A DNA stretch of 64,000 bases from assembly GCA_938017895.1 (NCBI GenBank), contig CALIJI010000010.1:1-64000 (forward strand), read 5' to 3'. The notes below the pieces were generated by a model. The model saw only the letters and a program-made list of their open reading frames with translations. It did no database searches and was not told where the DNA came from. This document shows, piece after piece, positions 1-7,237 of this stretch; the first letter of the stretch is position 1; each line of letters starts with the position of its first letter. Position numbers and translations under genes: made by a program. Source of the stretch: an uncultured bacterium. Lineage in GTDB: Bacteria; Patescibacteriota; Saccharimonadia; Saccharimonadales; Saccharimonadaceae.

Positions 1-418
1 ACAATTTAGAATATGATATAATTTTTTAATGCGGTTTTGCGCGGGGCAATCGGTTATAGTTCCCTGACAATTTAGAATATGATATAATGTAGATATTACT
101 TCAGATGATGACACATTTGTTATAGTTCCCTGACAATTTAGAATATGATATAATAACAGATGTAAGCATTCGCCAAACTAGCCAGTTATAGTTCCCTGAC
201 AATTTAGAATATGATATAATAAAGACTAACTTTGGTTGACGAAGTTAAAGGTTATAGTTCCCTGACAATTTAGAATATGATATAATAACTCCTTTAACCT
301 TTACATCACCAACATAGTTATAGTTCCCTGACAATTTAGAATATGATATAATTACCGATATAAGCATTCGCCAGATTAAATAGTTATAGTTCCCTGACAA
401 TTTAGAATATGATATAAT
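1..418 (+). CRISPR. Type II-C CRISPR array (3' part; continues beyond left edge)
   Basis: Seven copies of a 36-bp repeat (first truncated by the window edge at 1-22; full copies at 53-88, 119-154, 185-220, 251-286, 317-352, 383-418) separated by six spacers of exactly 30 bp. The repeat begins GTTATAGTTCCC and ends TGATATAAT. All visible copies are identical, including the terminal one. Orientation is set by the tracrRNA anti-repeat, which pairs with the GTTATAG end, so crRNAs read on the plus strand, towards and convergent with the cas genes. The TGATATAAT end is a perfect extended -10 promoter element. Spacers 155-184 and 353-382 are related to each other. Confidence 0.98.
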
Positions 419-422
419 CCTT

Positions 423-458
423 ACTAAAATCCCCATCTGTTACGATGGGGATTTTAGT
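423..458. other. Perfect inverted repeat between array and cas2
   Basis: A perfect 15-bp stem (423-437 with 444-458, 6-nt loop) lies between the last CRISPR repeat and the cas2 stop codon, which begins at the next base. Neither strand has a strong U-tract after it, so it may be a weak bidirectional terminator or a barrier between the convergent array and cas transcripts. Confidence 0.8.
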
Positions 459-782
459 TTAAAAAAATGAAAGTTGATCGTTCGAGACACACCTTTCTTG
501 CACGGTTTTTTCGCCAGCAATCACATACATATTCGTAAATTGATGTTCTGTTATATAAATCAGCCGAATCGATCCAACATTTGGTGCATTTCTCTTAACA
601 CGATTCATATGTTTTTCAGCAACATCCCTATTCGGGCAAAGCCTCGTGTAAACACTATACTGCAACATATTAAAACCATCTTTTAGTAAGAAATTTCGAA
701 AACGTGTCGCCATTATTCTTTCTTTTTTACTGCCCGTAGGTAGATCAAAAAATACTGCTACTCTCATAAATTTATATGCCAT
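459..782 (-). CDS. cas2: CRISPR-associated endoribonuclease Cas2
   Basis: A 107-residue protein with the Cas2 ferredoxin-like fold. The first strand reads MRVAVFFDLPTGSKKER, carrying the conserved Asp (FFDLPT) near residue 13, followed by a basic helix and a YSVYTRLC segment typical of type II Cas2. It bridges two Cas1 dimers in the spacer-integration complex. The start at 782 is preceded by AGAGGAAAG, a good Shine-Dalgarno. It lies 24 nt after cas1 and ends next to the array, the usual II-C order cas9-cas1-cas2-array. Length is normal for the family. Confidence 0.96.
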   Translation of the reverse strand: MAYKFMRVAVFFDLPTGSKKERIMATRFRNFLLKDGFNMLQYSVYTRLCPNRDVAEKHMNRVKRNAPNVGSIRLIYITEHQFTNMYVIAGEKTVQERCVSNDQLSFF

Positions 783-806
783 CTTTCCTCTTTTTGTTTT
801 TATTTT

Positions 807-1691
807 TTATATTTTTGGTAATTCTAAATTGCTTGAATCTTTATTCAAAATACAATCAATAAAACTTTCAACCGTAATCTCGACTGCATTTTTAATTGCA
901 AATTTCTTACCCTTAATTTCAACTCGAAATTCCAAAACCTCAAGCAGAATTTGACGTTCTTCTTTCGAAAGAGCCGAATCTTCTTTTTCGAACCCGCGCA
1001 AACCAAATTTTTTAAGCACAAACAGGTCGATTAGTGGGCGATACGTTTCAATCAGGTCATCTGCTAAATTAAAGCTATTTAGTTCGTTATGATGAAAAAT
1101 ACCCTGCGAAACTACCAGTCCACGAGCCGCCAAATGCCGTGCCAACCCTGTGCGAACAAGTGCATAGCTGTAATTTAACGCCGAATTATACCACATTGGC
1201 CGACGACGAGTTGCGTCATCAAGAAGTTGTGAAAAGTAGTCGCGTGCGGCTAAAGACTCACGATTAGTGGAATCTCCAGATTTAATTTCACTTGCACATT
1301 TTCGAAGATATTCATCATTTAAGCCAAAATATTTTAGAACATCAGCCTGATTAGAAATTTTTCTAACAATATTATTCTGCCAAATCTGTTTTTTGAGTGG
1401 AACCTTCATCTCAATTTGCCGGCGAGATACTTTAGCCTGCCGCGAATGTTGAGAATATGGTAAAACTATAGTTGCAGGAAGATGTTTATGATCACAAATT
1501 ACAACGCTCACTGCTCGAGAAGAGAACTCATTTAACAAATTCGTGGTTAAATTTATGCCATAATTATCAATTATTAACGAGTCGATATCTTCAATCGGAA
1601 TCGAAGCGTCTTCTTCTTGCGAAATTAAGAGCTGGTTATTTTTAACGCTTAGTCGAGCGGGATTTTCAATAGAAATAATGCGCCACGCCAT
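807..1691 (-). CDS. cas1: CRISPR-associated integrase Cas1 (type II)
   Basis: A Cas1 of 294 residues. The conserved segment MWYNSALNYSYALVRTGLAR and the later HHNELNSFNLADDLIE carry the metal-binding Glu/His/Asp-Glu residues of the helical integrase domain; the N-terminal part is the beta domain. With Cas2 it inserts new spacers. An in-frame GTG nine bases further upstream would give 297 residues, but the ATG at 1691 overlaps the cas9 stop as TAATG and starts the family-typical MAWRIISIENPARLS, so it is preferred. Translation is probably coupled to cas9. No csn2 or cas4 is present, which places the locus in subtype II-C. Confidence 0.96.
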   Translation of the reverse strand: MAWRIISIENPARLSVKNNQLLISQEEDASIPIEDIDSLIIDNYGINLTTNLLNEFSSRAVSVVICDHKHLPATIVLPYSQHSRQAKVSRRQIEMKVPLKKQIWQNNIVRKISNQADVLKYFGLNDEYLRKCASEIKSGDSTNRESLAARDYFSQLLDDATRRRPMWYNSALNYSYALVRTGLARHLAARGLVVSQGIFHHNELNSFNLADDLIETYRPLIDLFVLKKFGLRGFEKEDSALSKEERQILLEVLEFRVEIKGKKFAIKNAVEITVESFIDCILNKDSSNLELPKI

Positions 1692-4600
1692 TAAATCCAC
1701 CTATAGTTATCGCCAAGAACGGAGATATCGTAGCGTTCGATTAAGGTTATTGTACCACCAGAAATTCTATCAGCATTCTTCTTATCTGCTTTATCGTGAC
1801 CTATTAAAGATATTCTACCACTATCTATATCATAGCCGACATAATAGCCCTCAACAATCTTATTCCCCGCATAAATCCGTACATAATCATTCGGATACAA
1901 CGAAAATTGCTTAACAAATCCATTTTCTTCAGTCGCAAAAATCTTACCTTTTTCATCGCGAATTTTATTAAAATCGGCTTTTTCTGCTGTACTTCGCCCA
2001 TTTGGCGTTGGTAAAATTTCAACTTTTTTAGCATTCAACAGATGCGCATAAATTGGTGAAAAATAATACTCAAACTCACCATTATAATTTTTGCGCTTAA
2101 ACACATCCAACCGAATCGTATCACCATTATTAACAAAAGCCTTACCTTTATTAATTAAGAAACCACTTTTCGAATTTTGCGTGTCATAAACCTTAATTGA
2201 GCGAACAATATTACCGCGACCACCATTTTTTGTCGGTTTATAAACTGGGTTACTTGGGTCACCAAAAGCTTTTTCTGGTTTATTATCAAACTCATTCAAT
2301 CGTGCCTCTAAGATCTCGTATAAAGCCGGGTCCGTTTCACGAACTGGCGAATCGTAAAGCGTTTTTAAATCTACATTCGTTAATCGAACTCGTTGTTTTC
2401 GCGCTATAGCTGGCTTTCCTTTCGAATCTACATATCCTTCAACAATTTTCGGCGAACGAATCGTTTCTTTATTGATATTGCCCTTTCCTGAGCGTTTTGG
2501 CATTCTTGAGACGAAAATAGGCGTCGTTTTGCTTCGAAATTCTTCATCATAATTTTCAAGACCAATTAGTTCATTGCGAAGCTCCATTGGCGATTCATAA
2601 TGAGCAGTTCTTTTTCGAACTTCTTTTCCAAAATCTTTCCACGGTTCGATATCTTCAAAAGTTTGTTCGAAATCCGCTCGACTAGAAATTTCACCCGTTA
2701 TCTTATCAATAACTTCATCTTCCGCCGAATATTTAAAAAGTTCAAAATATTTGTTCAAGCGTGAAATTTTCTGAATAGTACTTTGGTCGATTGCAGCAAT
2801 TATGCAGGCATCCGTAGCATGATGAAGGTTGTTTTCTTCGCGATCCTTTGAGCCCACACGCCAAATACGGCGCAAATAAGAAGTTATTGAACCATTCGGC
2901 ACAATCACTCGCTGAGCTGGATTTTCATTCTCAATTTTAGCAAATTTCAAATTCTTACGAAGATATTGGCTTAAGAACTTTGAAATATATCGCGTATCAT
3001 TTAACGCACGGCTATTCCAATCTTCTTTTGGTGGAACTTTCGCAAGCAATCGTTCTTTCTTTCGAAAAGGAAGGTTCATTGAATTTATGCGTGCCTCAAA
3101 ATCAGCCCATCGGCTTTCATCAGCGCCCCAAGCTTCGAAAGGTGTTAAATTACCTTTTTGGCGGTTTTCTTCAGTGAAAACTAAAACTTTATTCATTAAG
3201 CTGTCATTTCCGCAACGAGAGAATGGAATGATGTGATCAATTTCGGCATAATGCTCATTGGAAAATAGATTTTCTATAACAAGCCTTTTTCCAGAATAAG
3301 CGCATTTCCAATTTTGTTGTTCATAAAGTTTAAATTTGGTAATTTGTAGGCCGGTTGGCGAAGGAACATTAAACTCGTTTTTAAGTCGCTCTTTAATGCT
3401 TTCATTATAACTGGCATTTTCATCTTGAGCTTTTTTAATCTTCTTGCGTTCTTTGAAGTTTTTAGCTAAATCACCCGCAGCTTCAATTTTAATTTGATAT
3501 GGTGCGCCATATTCTCTAATAATGGCGTTTACAACCTTAATAGTCTGCGAAACTGCCCGTTTAACAACAGGATTTGTAATTTGAGCTGATTCTTCTTTCG
3601 AAAGTGGAGGAAGCTTGTTTTTATCCCCAGAAAGCTGTTGTTTTGTATCATAGCCTGCATTTTTTAACGCATCAGAGTATGTATCACCTTTTAACAAAAA
3701 AGGCAAGATTTTTCTAAGCGATTTAAATGATAAATGGCCAAAACCGCTAACATTAATCATCATCAATGCTCCAACTGCGTCTTCACTTAAATTAAGCTTC
3801 GAAATCTCTTTTCGCAAATTTTCATCATCTTTATTACATGAAAGAATTTCACCAAGTTCATCTAGTATTCTATAATTATTGTCACAAACTTTTTGCCAAT
3901 CTTCTATGTTATTAGAAAGGGCAGTTTTAACTTTATGATAAAAAGAAAGTTCACCGAATTTATTTTCTTCACCGTTATTTTTGCTATCTTTTTTAATCTC
4001 GCCACGAATCATATTTGCTGGAAAACTAAAGTTTTCATCTTTTTTATAACCCAAAACTTCACGGATGTGTTGATATTTCAGTACTTTAATATCCTTAGCT
4101 TTTTCAATAACTTTTGGAATTTCTTCTTCCGTTAGACTGCGTTCCTCGTTGTTTATTACAACCCTTAAGTGTGCCAAGTTTTCTGCCAAACGAAACATCT
4201 CAAAACTATAACTCGCTTTTGGTGCACGAAATTCAGATTTCTCGAAGCTACACTTTCCACGCATTTTCATAATTAATTCACTAGTCATAAATGGACGTTG
4301 TGAAAAAATTCCGTTAAAATTGCCCTCTTTTTCATTTCCAAAAAGGAGAAAATTAATCTTTTCATCTGAAAGATTCAAACCAAATTCTTTTTGAATTTTT
4401 AAAATAAGTTTCGCTTCATCTTCGAAATTCGCCCGCACGAAAGAATTGCTGTAATCTTCAGCTTTATTTCTTTTGTGAGCTATAAATTTTTCATTCGAAT
4501 TTAATGCACTAGCAACAGTTTTATACTCTTTGAGTAACTTCTCGTTTTTTGAAATAGCTGAAAGAACTTTCGAATTTTCCTTATCATTTTCTTCAGCGAA

Positions 4601-4996
4601 TTTTCGATTACTTTTATATCCACGGCGTTTAGCAATGTGATATAAACCAACAAAGAGTTCCTCGTTTGCGATCTTCTCACTCAACGCCTTTTCTCGAATT
4701 TTATATGGATCAAGTTTATTTTCTGGCTTTAAGAGCTCTTCAATCTGTTCTTTAGTTAATAAATTATTATCTCTAAAGAATCTTTTAATAAAATTTAACC
4801 GCTGATGGCGACGCTTTAATCTTCTTCTTGTTGAGCGAGCTGTTCGCCGAGTTTCAGACAGACTTTTACCATCTTTCGGGTTTTCTGGTTTTTCGAAAAT
4901 CCGAACACCAACTTTTTCGATTCTTTTGTTATCTTCATCGATTATAGCCCAACCAATTGAGGTCGTACCTATATCTAAACCTATTGAGTACTTCAT
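1691..4996 (-). CDS. cas9: Cas9 RNA-guided endonuclease, type II-C, 1101 aa
   Basis: RNA-guided DNA endonuclease with all catalytic parts visible: RuvC-I at the N-terminus (LDIGTTSIGWA, Asp8), an arginine-rich bridge helix (about 50-68), RuvC-II (IKIEAAGDLA, Glu505), the HNH nuclease (EIDHIIPFSRCGNDS, Asp587/His588, Asn611) and RuvC-III (HHATDA, His726/Asp729). The 1101-residue length is close to the compact Neisseria/Campylobacter II-C enzymes. The C-terminal 300 residues should hold the wedge and PAM-interacting domains; PAM specificity cannot be read. A TATAAT at 5003-5008 ends 6 nt before the ATG, predicting a leaderless mRNA. cas1 follows with a TAATG overlap. Confidence 0.98.
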   Translation of the reverse strand: MKYSIGLDIGTTSIGWAIIDEDNKRIEKVGVRIFEKPENPKDGKSLSETRRTARSTRRRLKRRHQRLNFIKRFFRDNNLLTKEQIEELLKPENKLDPYKIREKALSEKIANEELFVGLYHIAKRRGYKSNRKFAEENDKENSKVLSAISKNEKLLKEYKTVASALNSNEKFIAHKRNKAEDYSNSFVRANFEDEAKLILKIQKEFGLNLSDEKINFLLFGNEKEGNFNGIFSQRPFMTSELIMKMRGKCSFEKSEFRAPKASYSFEMFRLAENLAHLRVVINNEERSLTEEEIPKVIEKAKDIKVLKYQHIREVLGYKKDENFSFPANMIRGEIKKDSKNNGEENKFGELSFYHKVKTALSNNIEDWQKVCDNNYRILDELGEILSCNKDDENLRKEISKLNLSEDAVGALMMINVSGFGHLSFKSLRKILPFLLKGDTYSDALKNAGYDTKQQLSGDKNKLPPLSKEESAQITNPVVKRAVSQTIKVVNAIIREYGAPYQIKIEAAGDLAKNFKERKKIKKAQDENASYNESIKERLKNEFNVPSPTGLQITKFKLYEQQNWKCAYSGKRLVIENLFSNEHYAEIDHIIPFSRCGNDSLMNKVLVFTEENRQKGNLTPFEAWGADESRWADFEARINSMNLPFRKKERLLAKVPPKEDWNSRALNDTRYISKFLSQYLRKNLKFAKIENENPAQRVIVPNGSITSYLRRIWRVGSKDREENNLHHATDACIIAAIDQSTIQKISRLNKYFELFKYSAEDEVIDKITGEISSRADFEQTFEDIEPWKDFGKEVRKRTAHYESPMELRNELIGLENYDEEFRSKTTPIFVSRMPKRSGKGNINKETIRSPKIVEGYVDSKGKPAIARKQRVRLTNVDLKTLYDSPVRETDPALYEILEARLNEFDNKPEKAFGDPSNPVYKPTKNGGRGNIVRSIKVYDTQNSKSGFLINKGKAFVNNGDTIRLDVFKRKNYNGEFEYYFSPIYAHLLNAKKVEILPTPNGRSTAEKADFNKIRDEKGKIFATEENGFVKQFSLYPNDYVRIYAGNKIVEGYYVGYDIDSGRISLIGHDKADKKNADRISGGTITLIERYDISVLGDNYRWI

Positions 4997-5002
4997 AATT
5001 CT

Positions 5003-5030
5003 ATTATAAGATAATAAGTTTTTTATTCAA
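5003..5030 (-). promoter_or_regulatory. cas9 promoter, leaderless geometry
   Basis: TATAAT (5003-5008, minus strand) ends 6 nt before the cas9 ATG. TTGAAT at 5025-5030 gives a -35 at 16-bp spacing. Transcription should begin at or next to the start codon. It lies between the tracrRNA terminator and cas9, so cas9 does not depend on tracrRNA read-through. Confidence 0.75.
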
Positions 5031-5199
5031 TATAAAGATAATCCACCCTTTAAGGATGGATTAGAGCTTTGCCTTAGGTTCGATAATAGAACTCTCAACC
5101 GTAGCTGCACAGTATGAAACCGCCGCCCTTAGTTGCTAAGATTATTATAGAAACCTAACGATTTAGAATATGATACAATCCTTACTTAAGGGACTGTCC
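5030..5199 (-). ncRNA. tracrRNA (long form, about 165-170 nt)
   Basis: The plus strand at 5144-5179 matches the 36-bp CRISPR repeat at 29 of 36 positions, so the minus-strand transcript carries the anti-repeat. Downstream of it come a short nexus-like hairpin (CTTAG/CTAAG around 5131-5143), a GC-rich segment, further pairing regions, and a 10-bp terminator hairpin at 5039-5063 followed by UCUUUAUAUU. The pairing direction fixes the crRNA strand as plus. A sigma70-type promoter sits directly upstream, so it is an independent transcript reading towards cas9. The exact ends are inferred from the promoter and terminator. Confidence 0.92.
5039..5063 (-). terminator. tracrRNA terminator hairpin
   Basis: A 10-bp stem (5039-5048 with 5054-5063, one G-U pair in the RNA) with a 5-nt loop and a U-rich tail towards cas9. 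It closes the tracrRNA and may also serve as its last structured hairpin when bound to Cas9. Confidence 0.8.
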
Positions 5200-5205
5200 T
5201 TACAT

Positions 5206-5234
5206 AGTATATATCTAAATAAAATTATTATCAA
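5206..5234 (-). promoter_or_regulatory. tracrRNA promoter
   Basis: On the minus strand: -35 TTGATA at 5229-5234, 17-bp spacer, -10 TATACT at 5206-5211. Each box differs from consensus at one base. The predicted start is near 5199, about 20 nt before the anti-repeat. Confidence 0.85.
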
Positions 5235-5259
5235 TACAAAAACACGCTAATTTTTTAGC

Positions 5260-5520
5260 TTAGCGCGCATAATAAGCAACTTCATCAATTAGCGGCAAAG
5301 GTCGCCCGCGCCACATCTGTAAAAGTTGGCCATCATTAGCAATCGCTAAGATTGTTGGATATTCAACAATATCATAAGCTTGCAAAAAGAATTGGTTTTC
5401 AGCCAGCTCAGGATATCGCACTTCAATTTCAATCCCAGTTCTTCGTTCAAACTCACCAAGATACTCCCGCATTTCGCGTGCATGGTCACTCGCGTCTTTA
5501 TGAATCGCAACTATTTTCAT
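5260..5520 (-). CDS. Small thioredoxin-fold-like protein without cysteines
   Basis: An 86-residue protein. The pattern of an N-terminal strand (MKIVAIHKD), a helix, a second strand (IEIEVRYPE), a helix, then EYPTILAIANDGQLLQMWRG resembles a thioredoxin-fold domain, with the cis-proline motif as YPT. The place where CxxC would lie reads KDASDHAREM and the whole protein has no cysteine, so it cannot do dithiol chemistry. It overlaps the nrdR stop as ATGA and is the last gene of the ftsA-ftsZ-nrdR cluster. A binding or scaffold role is a guess; the fold is inferred from sequence pattern only. Confidence 0.6.
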   Translation of the reverse strand: MKIVAIHKDASDHAREMREYLGEFERRTGIEIEVRYPELAENQFFLQAYDIVEYPTILAIANDGQLLQMWRGRPLPLIDEVAYYAR

Positions 5521-5951
5521 TTTTCTCTAACTTTCTCCAAAATCTCCTCAAAATCTTCGAGTGTCTGGAAACCATTAAACACACTCGCAAATCGAATATA
5601 AGCAACTTTATTAATCTTAATCAGAGCGTTTAAAACTTCTTCACCAATCTGATGAGAAGAGACTTTATTTGATTTTTTTAACAGATTGTTTTCTACTCGA
5701 TTAATTATTTCTTCGACTTGTAAATCTGAAATAAATTTTCCGATCGAACGAATAATCGAACTTTTGAGTTTTTCTCGATCAAAATCTTCTCTACCACCAT
5801 GACTTTTCAGAACAATTAATCTCGGTTTTTCGACCCGTTCATAAGTAGTAAATCGAATCCCATCAGGCGAAACTCTCCGTCTACGAATAGACTGGCCATC
5901 CGCAGACATTCTACTTTCAAGAACTTTTGTTTCGTCGAGGATATATTCCAC
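5517..5951 (-). CDS. nrdR: NrdR-like repressor with ATP-cone, zinc ribbon lost
   Basis: NrdR represses ribonucleotide reductase genes, sensing ATP/dATP through an ATP-cone. The motif IRRRRVSPDGIRFTTYERVE followed by the cone (LIVLKSHGGREDFDREKLK to about residue 140) is plainly NrdR. The family normally opens with a four-cysteine zinc ribbon; here the first CxxC position reads MEYILDETKV and the second reads VSPDG, and the 144-residue protein has no cysteine. An in-frame TAA 12 nt upstream of the start rules out a missed N-terminus. The start is GTG, overlapping the ftsZ stop as TAGTG. No ribonucleotide reductase gene is in the window. Confidence 0.85.
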   Translation of the reverse strand: MEYILDETKVLESRMSADGQSIRRRRVSPDGIRFTTYERVEKPRLIVLKSHGGREDFDREKLKSSIIRSIGKFISDLQVEEIINRVENNLLKKSNKVSSHQIGEEVLNALIKINKVAYIRFASVFNGFQTLEDFEEILEKVREK

Positions 5952-7186
5952 TATTTTTCCTTATTCTGTCGATCTCTTCTACGCAAAAAAGCAGGTTTTT
6001 CTAGCTCGTCGTCATCTAATTCTGGAGTATTCCAAATGCTGCCACCCTGGATTTCACCAGTAAAATTAGCAGCCGAATCTCCATGAGTGTTATCTAATTC
6101 CATATCAATAGCGGTCGATAGATGATCGTCAAGGCTATTTTCAGTAGAATTATTATTTTTTTCAATATTAAGATCATGTGAAATGATATTATCTAAAGCA
6201 TTCTGTTGAGGATTAGAAAAATCGCCATATTCGCGGTCGAAACCGGTTGCCACAACCGTAATCACAAGCTCATCTTCAAGTTCAGGTTTGAGCGTTGCAC
6301 CAAAGATGATATTTGCATCTGGAGCTACAGCGCGAGTAATAGTTTCAGCAGCGTCTTGAATTTCACTCATACTCATATCGTAGCCACCAGCAACATTGAA
6401 GAGAACACCGCGTGCACCATCAATTGAAACCTCGATCATTGGGCTCTCGATTGCCTGTTCGGCAGCTTTAATCGCACGATCTTCACCACTAGCACGGCCA
6501 ATTCCCATCAATGCAGAGCCAGCGTTGGTCATAATTGATTTAACGTCAGCAAAGTCAAGATTAATCAAACCATGTTCAGTTATAAGTTCTGATATTCCCT
6601 GAACGCCCTGACGAAGGACATCATCCGCTATCTTAAATGTTTCAAGTAGAGGCATATTACGATCTATGGTCTGAAGAAGACGATCGTTAGGGATAGTAAT
6701 AAGAGTATCTACAACAGCTGCCAACCTATCAATAGCCCAATCTGCATTCTTTTTGCGTTTAGCGCCCTCGAAAGCAAACGGCCTAGTTGCAACACCAATC
6801 GTTAAAATACCCATTTCGCGAGCGATCTCAGCTACTACATGACCGGCTCCAGAACCAGTTCCACCACCTGCGCCAATAGTAATAAAGACCATATCTGCGC
6901 CTTTAAGAGCTTCTTGAATTTCTTCCCTAGATTCATTTGCTGCAGTTTCTCCCACAATAGGATCTGCGCCAGCGCCAAGCCCATTTGTAGTCTCTTTTCC
7001 AAGATGAATTTTAGTGTCAGCCTTAGAATTATAAAGTGCCTGAGCATCAGTATTCATCGCGATGAATTCAATATTATTGAGACCAACGTCTTTCATTCGG
7101 TTTACAGCACTACCACCAGCACCGCCAATTCCCACAACTTTAATTTTAGCAAATGTCTGAACTTCTTCTGGTTTAATTTCCGGCAT
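5951..7186 (-). CDS. ftsZ: Cell division protein FtsZ
   Basis: Tubulin-like GTPase that forms the Z-ring. The GTP-binding signature GGGTGSGAG is at about residues 107-115, the N-terminal nucleotide-binding segment VVGIGGAGGSAVNRM at 17-31, and the T7 and synergy regions are intact. After an acidic linker (about 330-395), a C-terminal peptide ELEKPAFLRRRDR matches the conserved FtsA-binding tail. At 411 residues it is full length. AAAGGAG lies 5 nt before the ATG. An extended -10 at 7209-7214 inside the ftsA end may give ftsZ its own promoter. nrdR begins on its stop codon. Confidence 0.98.
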   Translation of the reverse strand: MPEIKPEEVQTFAKIKVVGIGGAGGSAVNRMKDVGLNNIEFIAMNTDAQALYNSKADTKIHLGKETTNGLGAGADPIVGETAANESREEIQEALKGADMVFITIGAGGGTGSGAGHVVAEIAREMGILTIGVATRPFAFEGAKRKKNADWAIDRLAAVVDTLITIPNDRLLQTIDRNMPLLETFKIADDVLRQGVQGISELITEHGLINLDFADVKSIMTNAGSALMGIGRASGEDRAIKAAEQAIESPMIEVSIDGARGVLFNVAGGYDMSMSEIQDAAETITRAVAPDANIIFGATLKPELEDELVITVVATGFDREYGDFSNPQQNALDNIISHDLNIEKNNNSTENSLDDHLSTAIDMELDNTHGDSAANFTGEIQGGSIWNTPELDDDELEKPAFLRRRDRQNKEK

Positions 7187-7208
7187 AAATACTCCTTTAT
7201 TCCTCCCT

Positions 7209-7237
7209 ATTATATCATGTTATTTATTGCGCTTAAA
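7209..7237 (-). promoter_or_regulatory. Possible internal ftsZ promoter
   Basis: TGATATAAT (extended -10, core 7209-7214) with TTTAAG at 17-bp spacing (7232-7237), overlapping the 3' end of ftsA. It would give a roughly 20-nt leader containing the Shine-Dalgarno. The -35 is weak. Confidence 0.5.

Noticed and set aside
221..316. Possible reverse-complement similarity between spacers 221-250 and 287-316
   Set aside because: Only a short AT-rich segment matches, with gaps; not distinguishable from chance by eye.
245..436. Minus-strand ORF with repeated SYSKLSGNYN-type peptide
   Set aside because: It is translated CRISPR repeat; its periodicity is the 66-bp repeat plus spacer unit.
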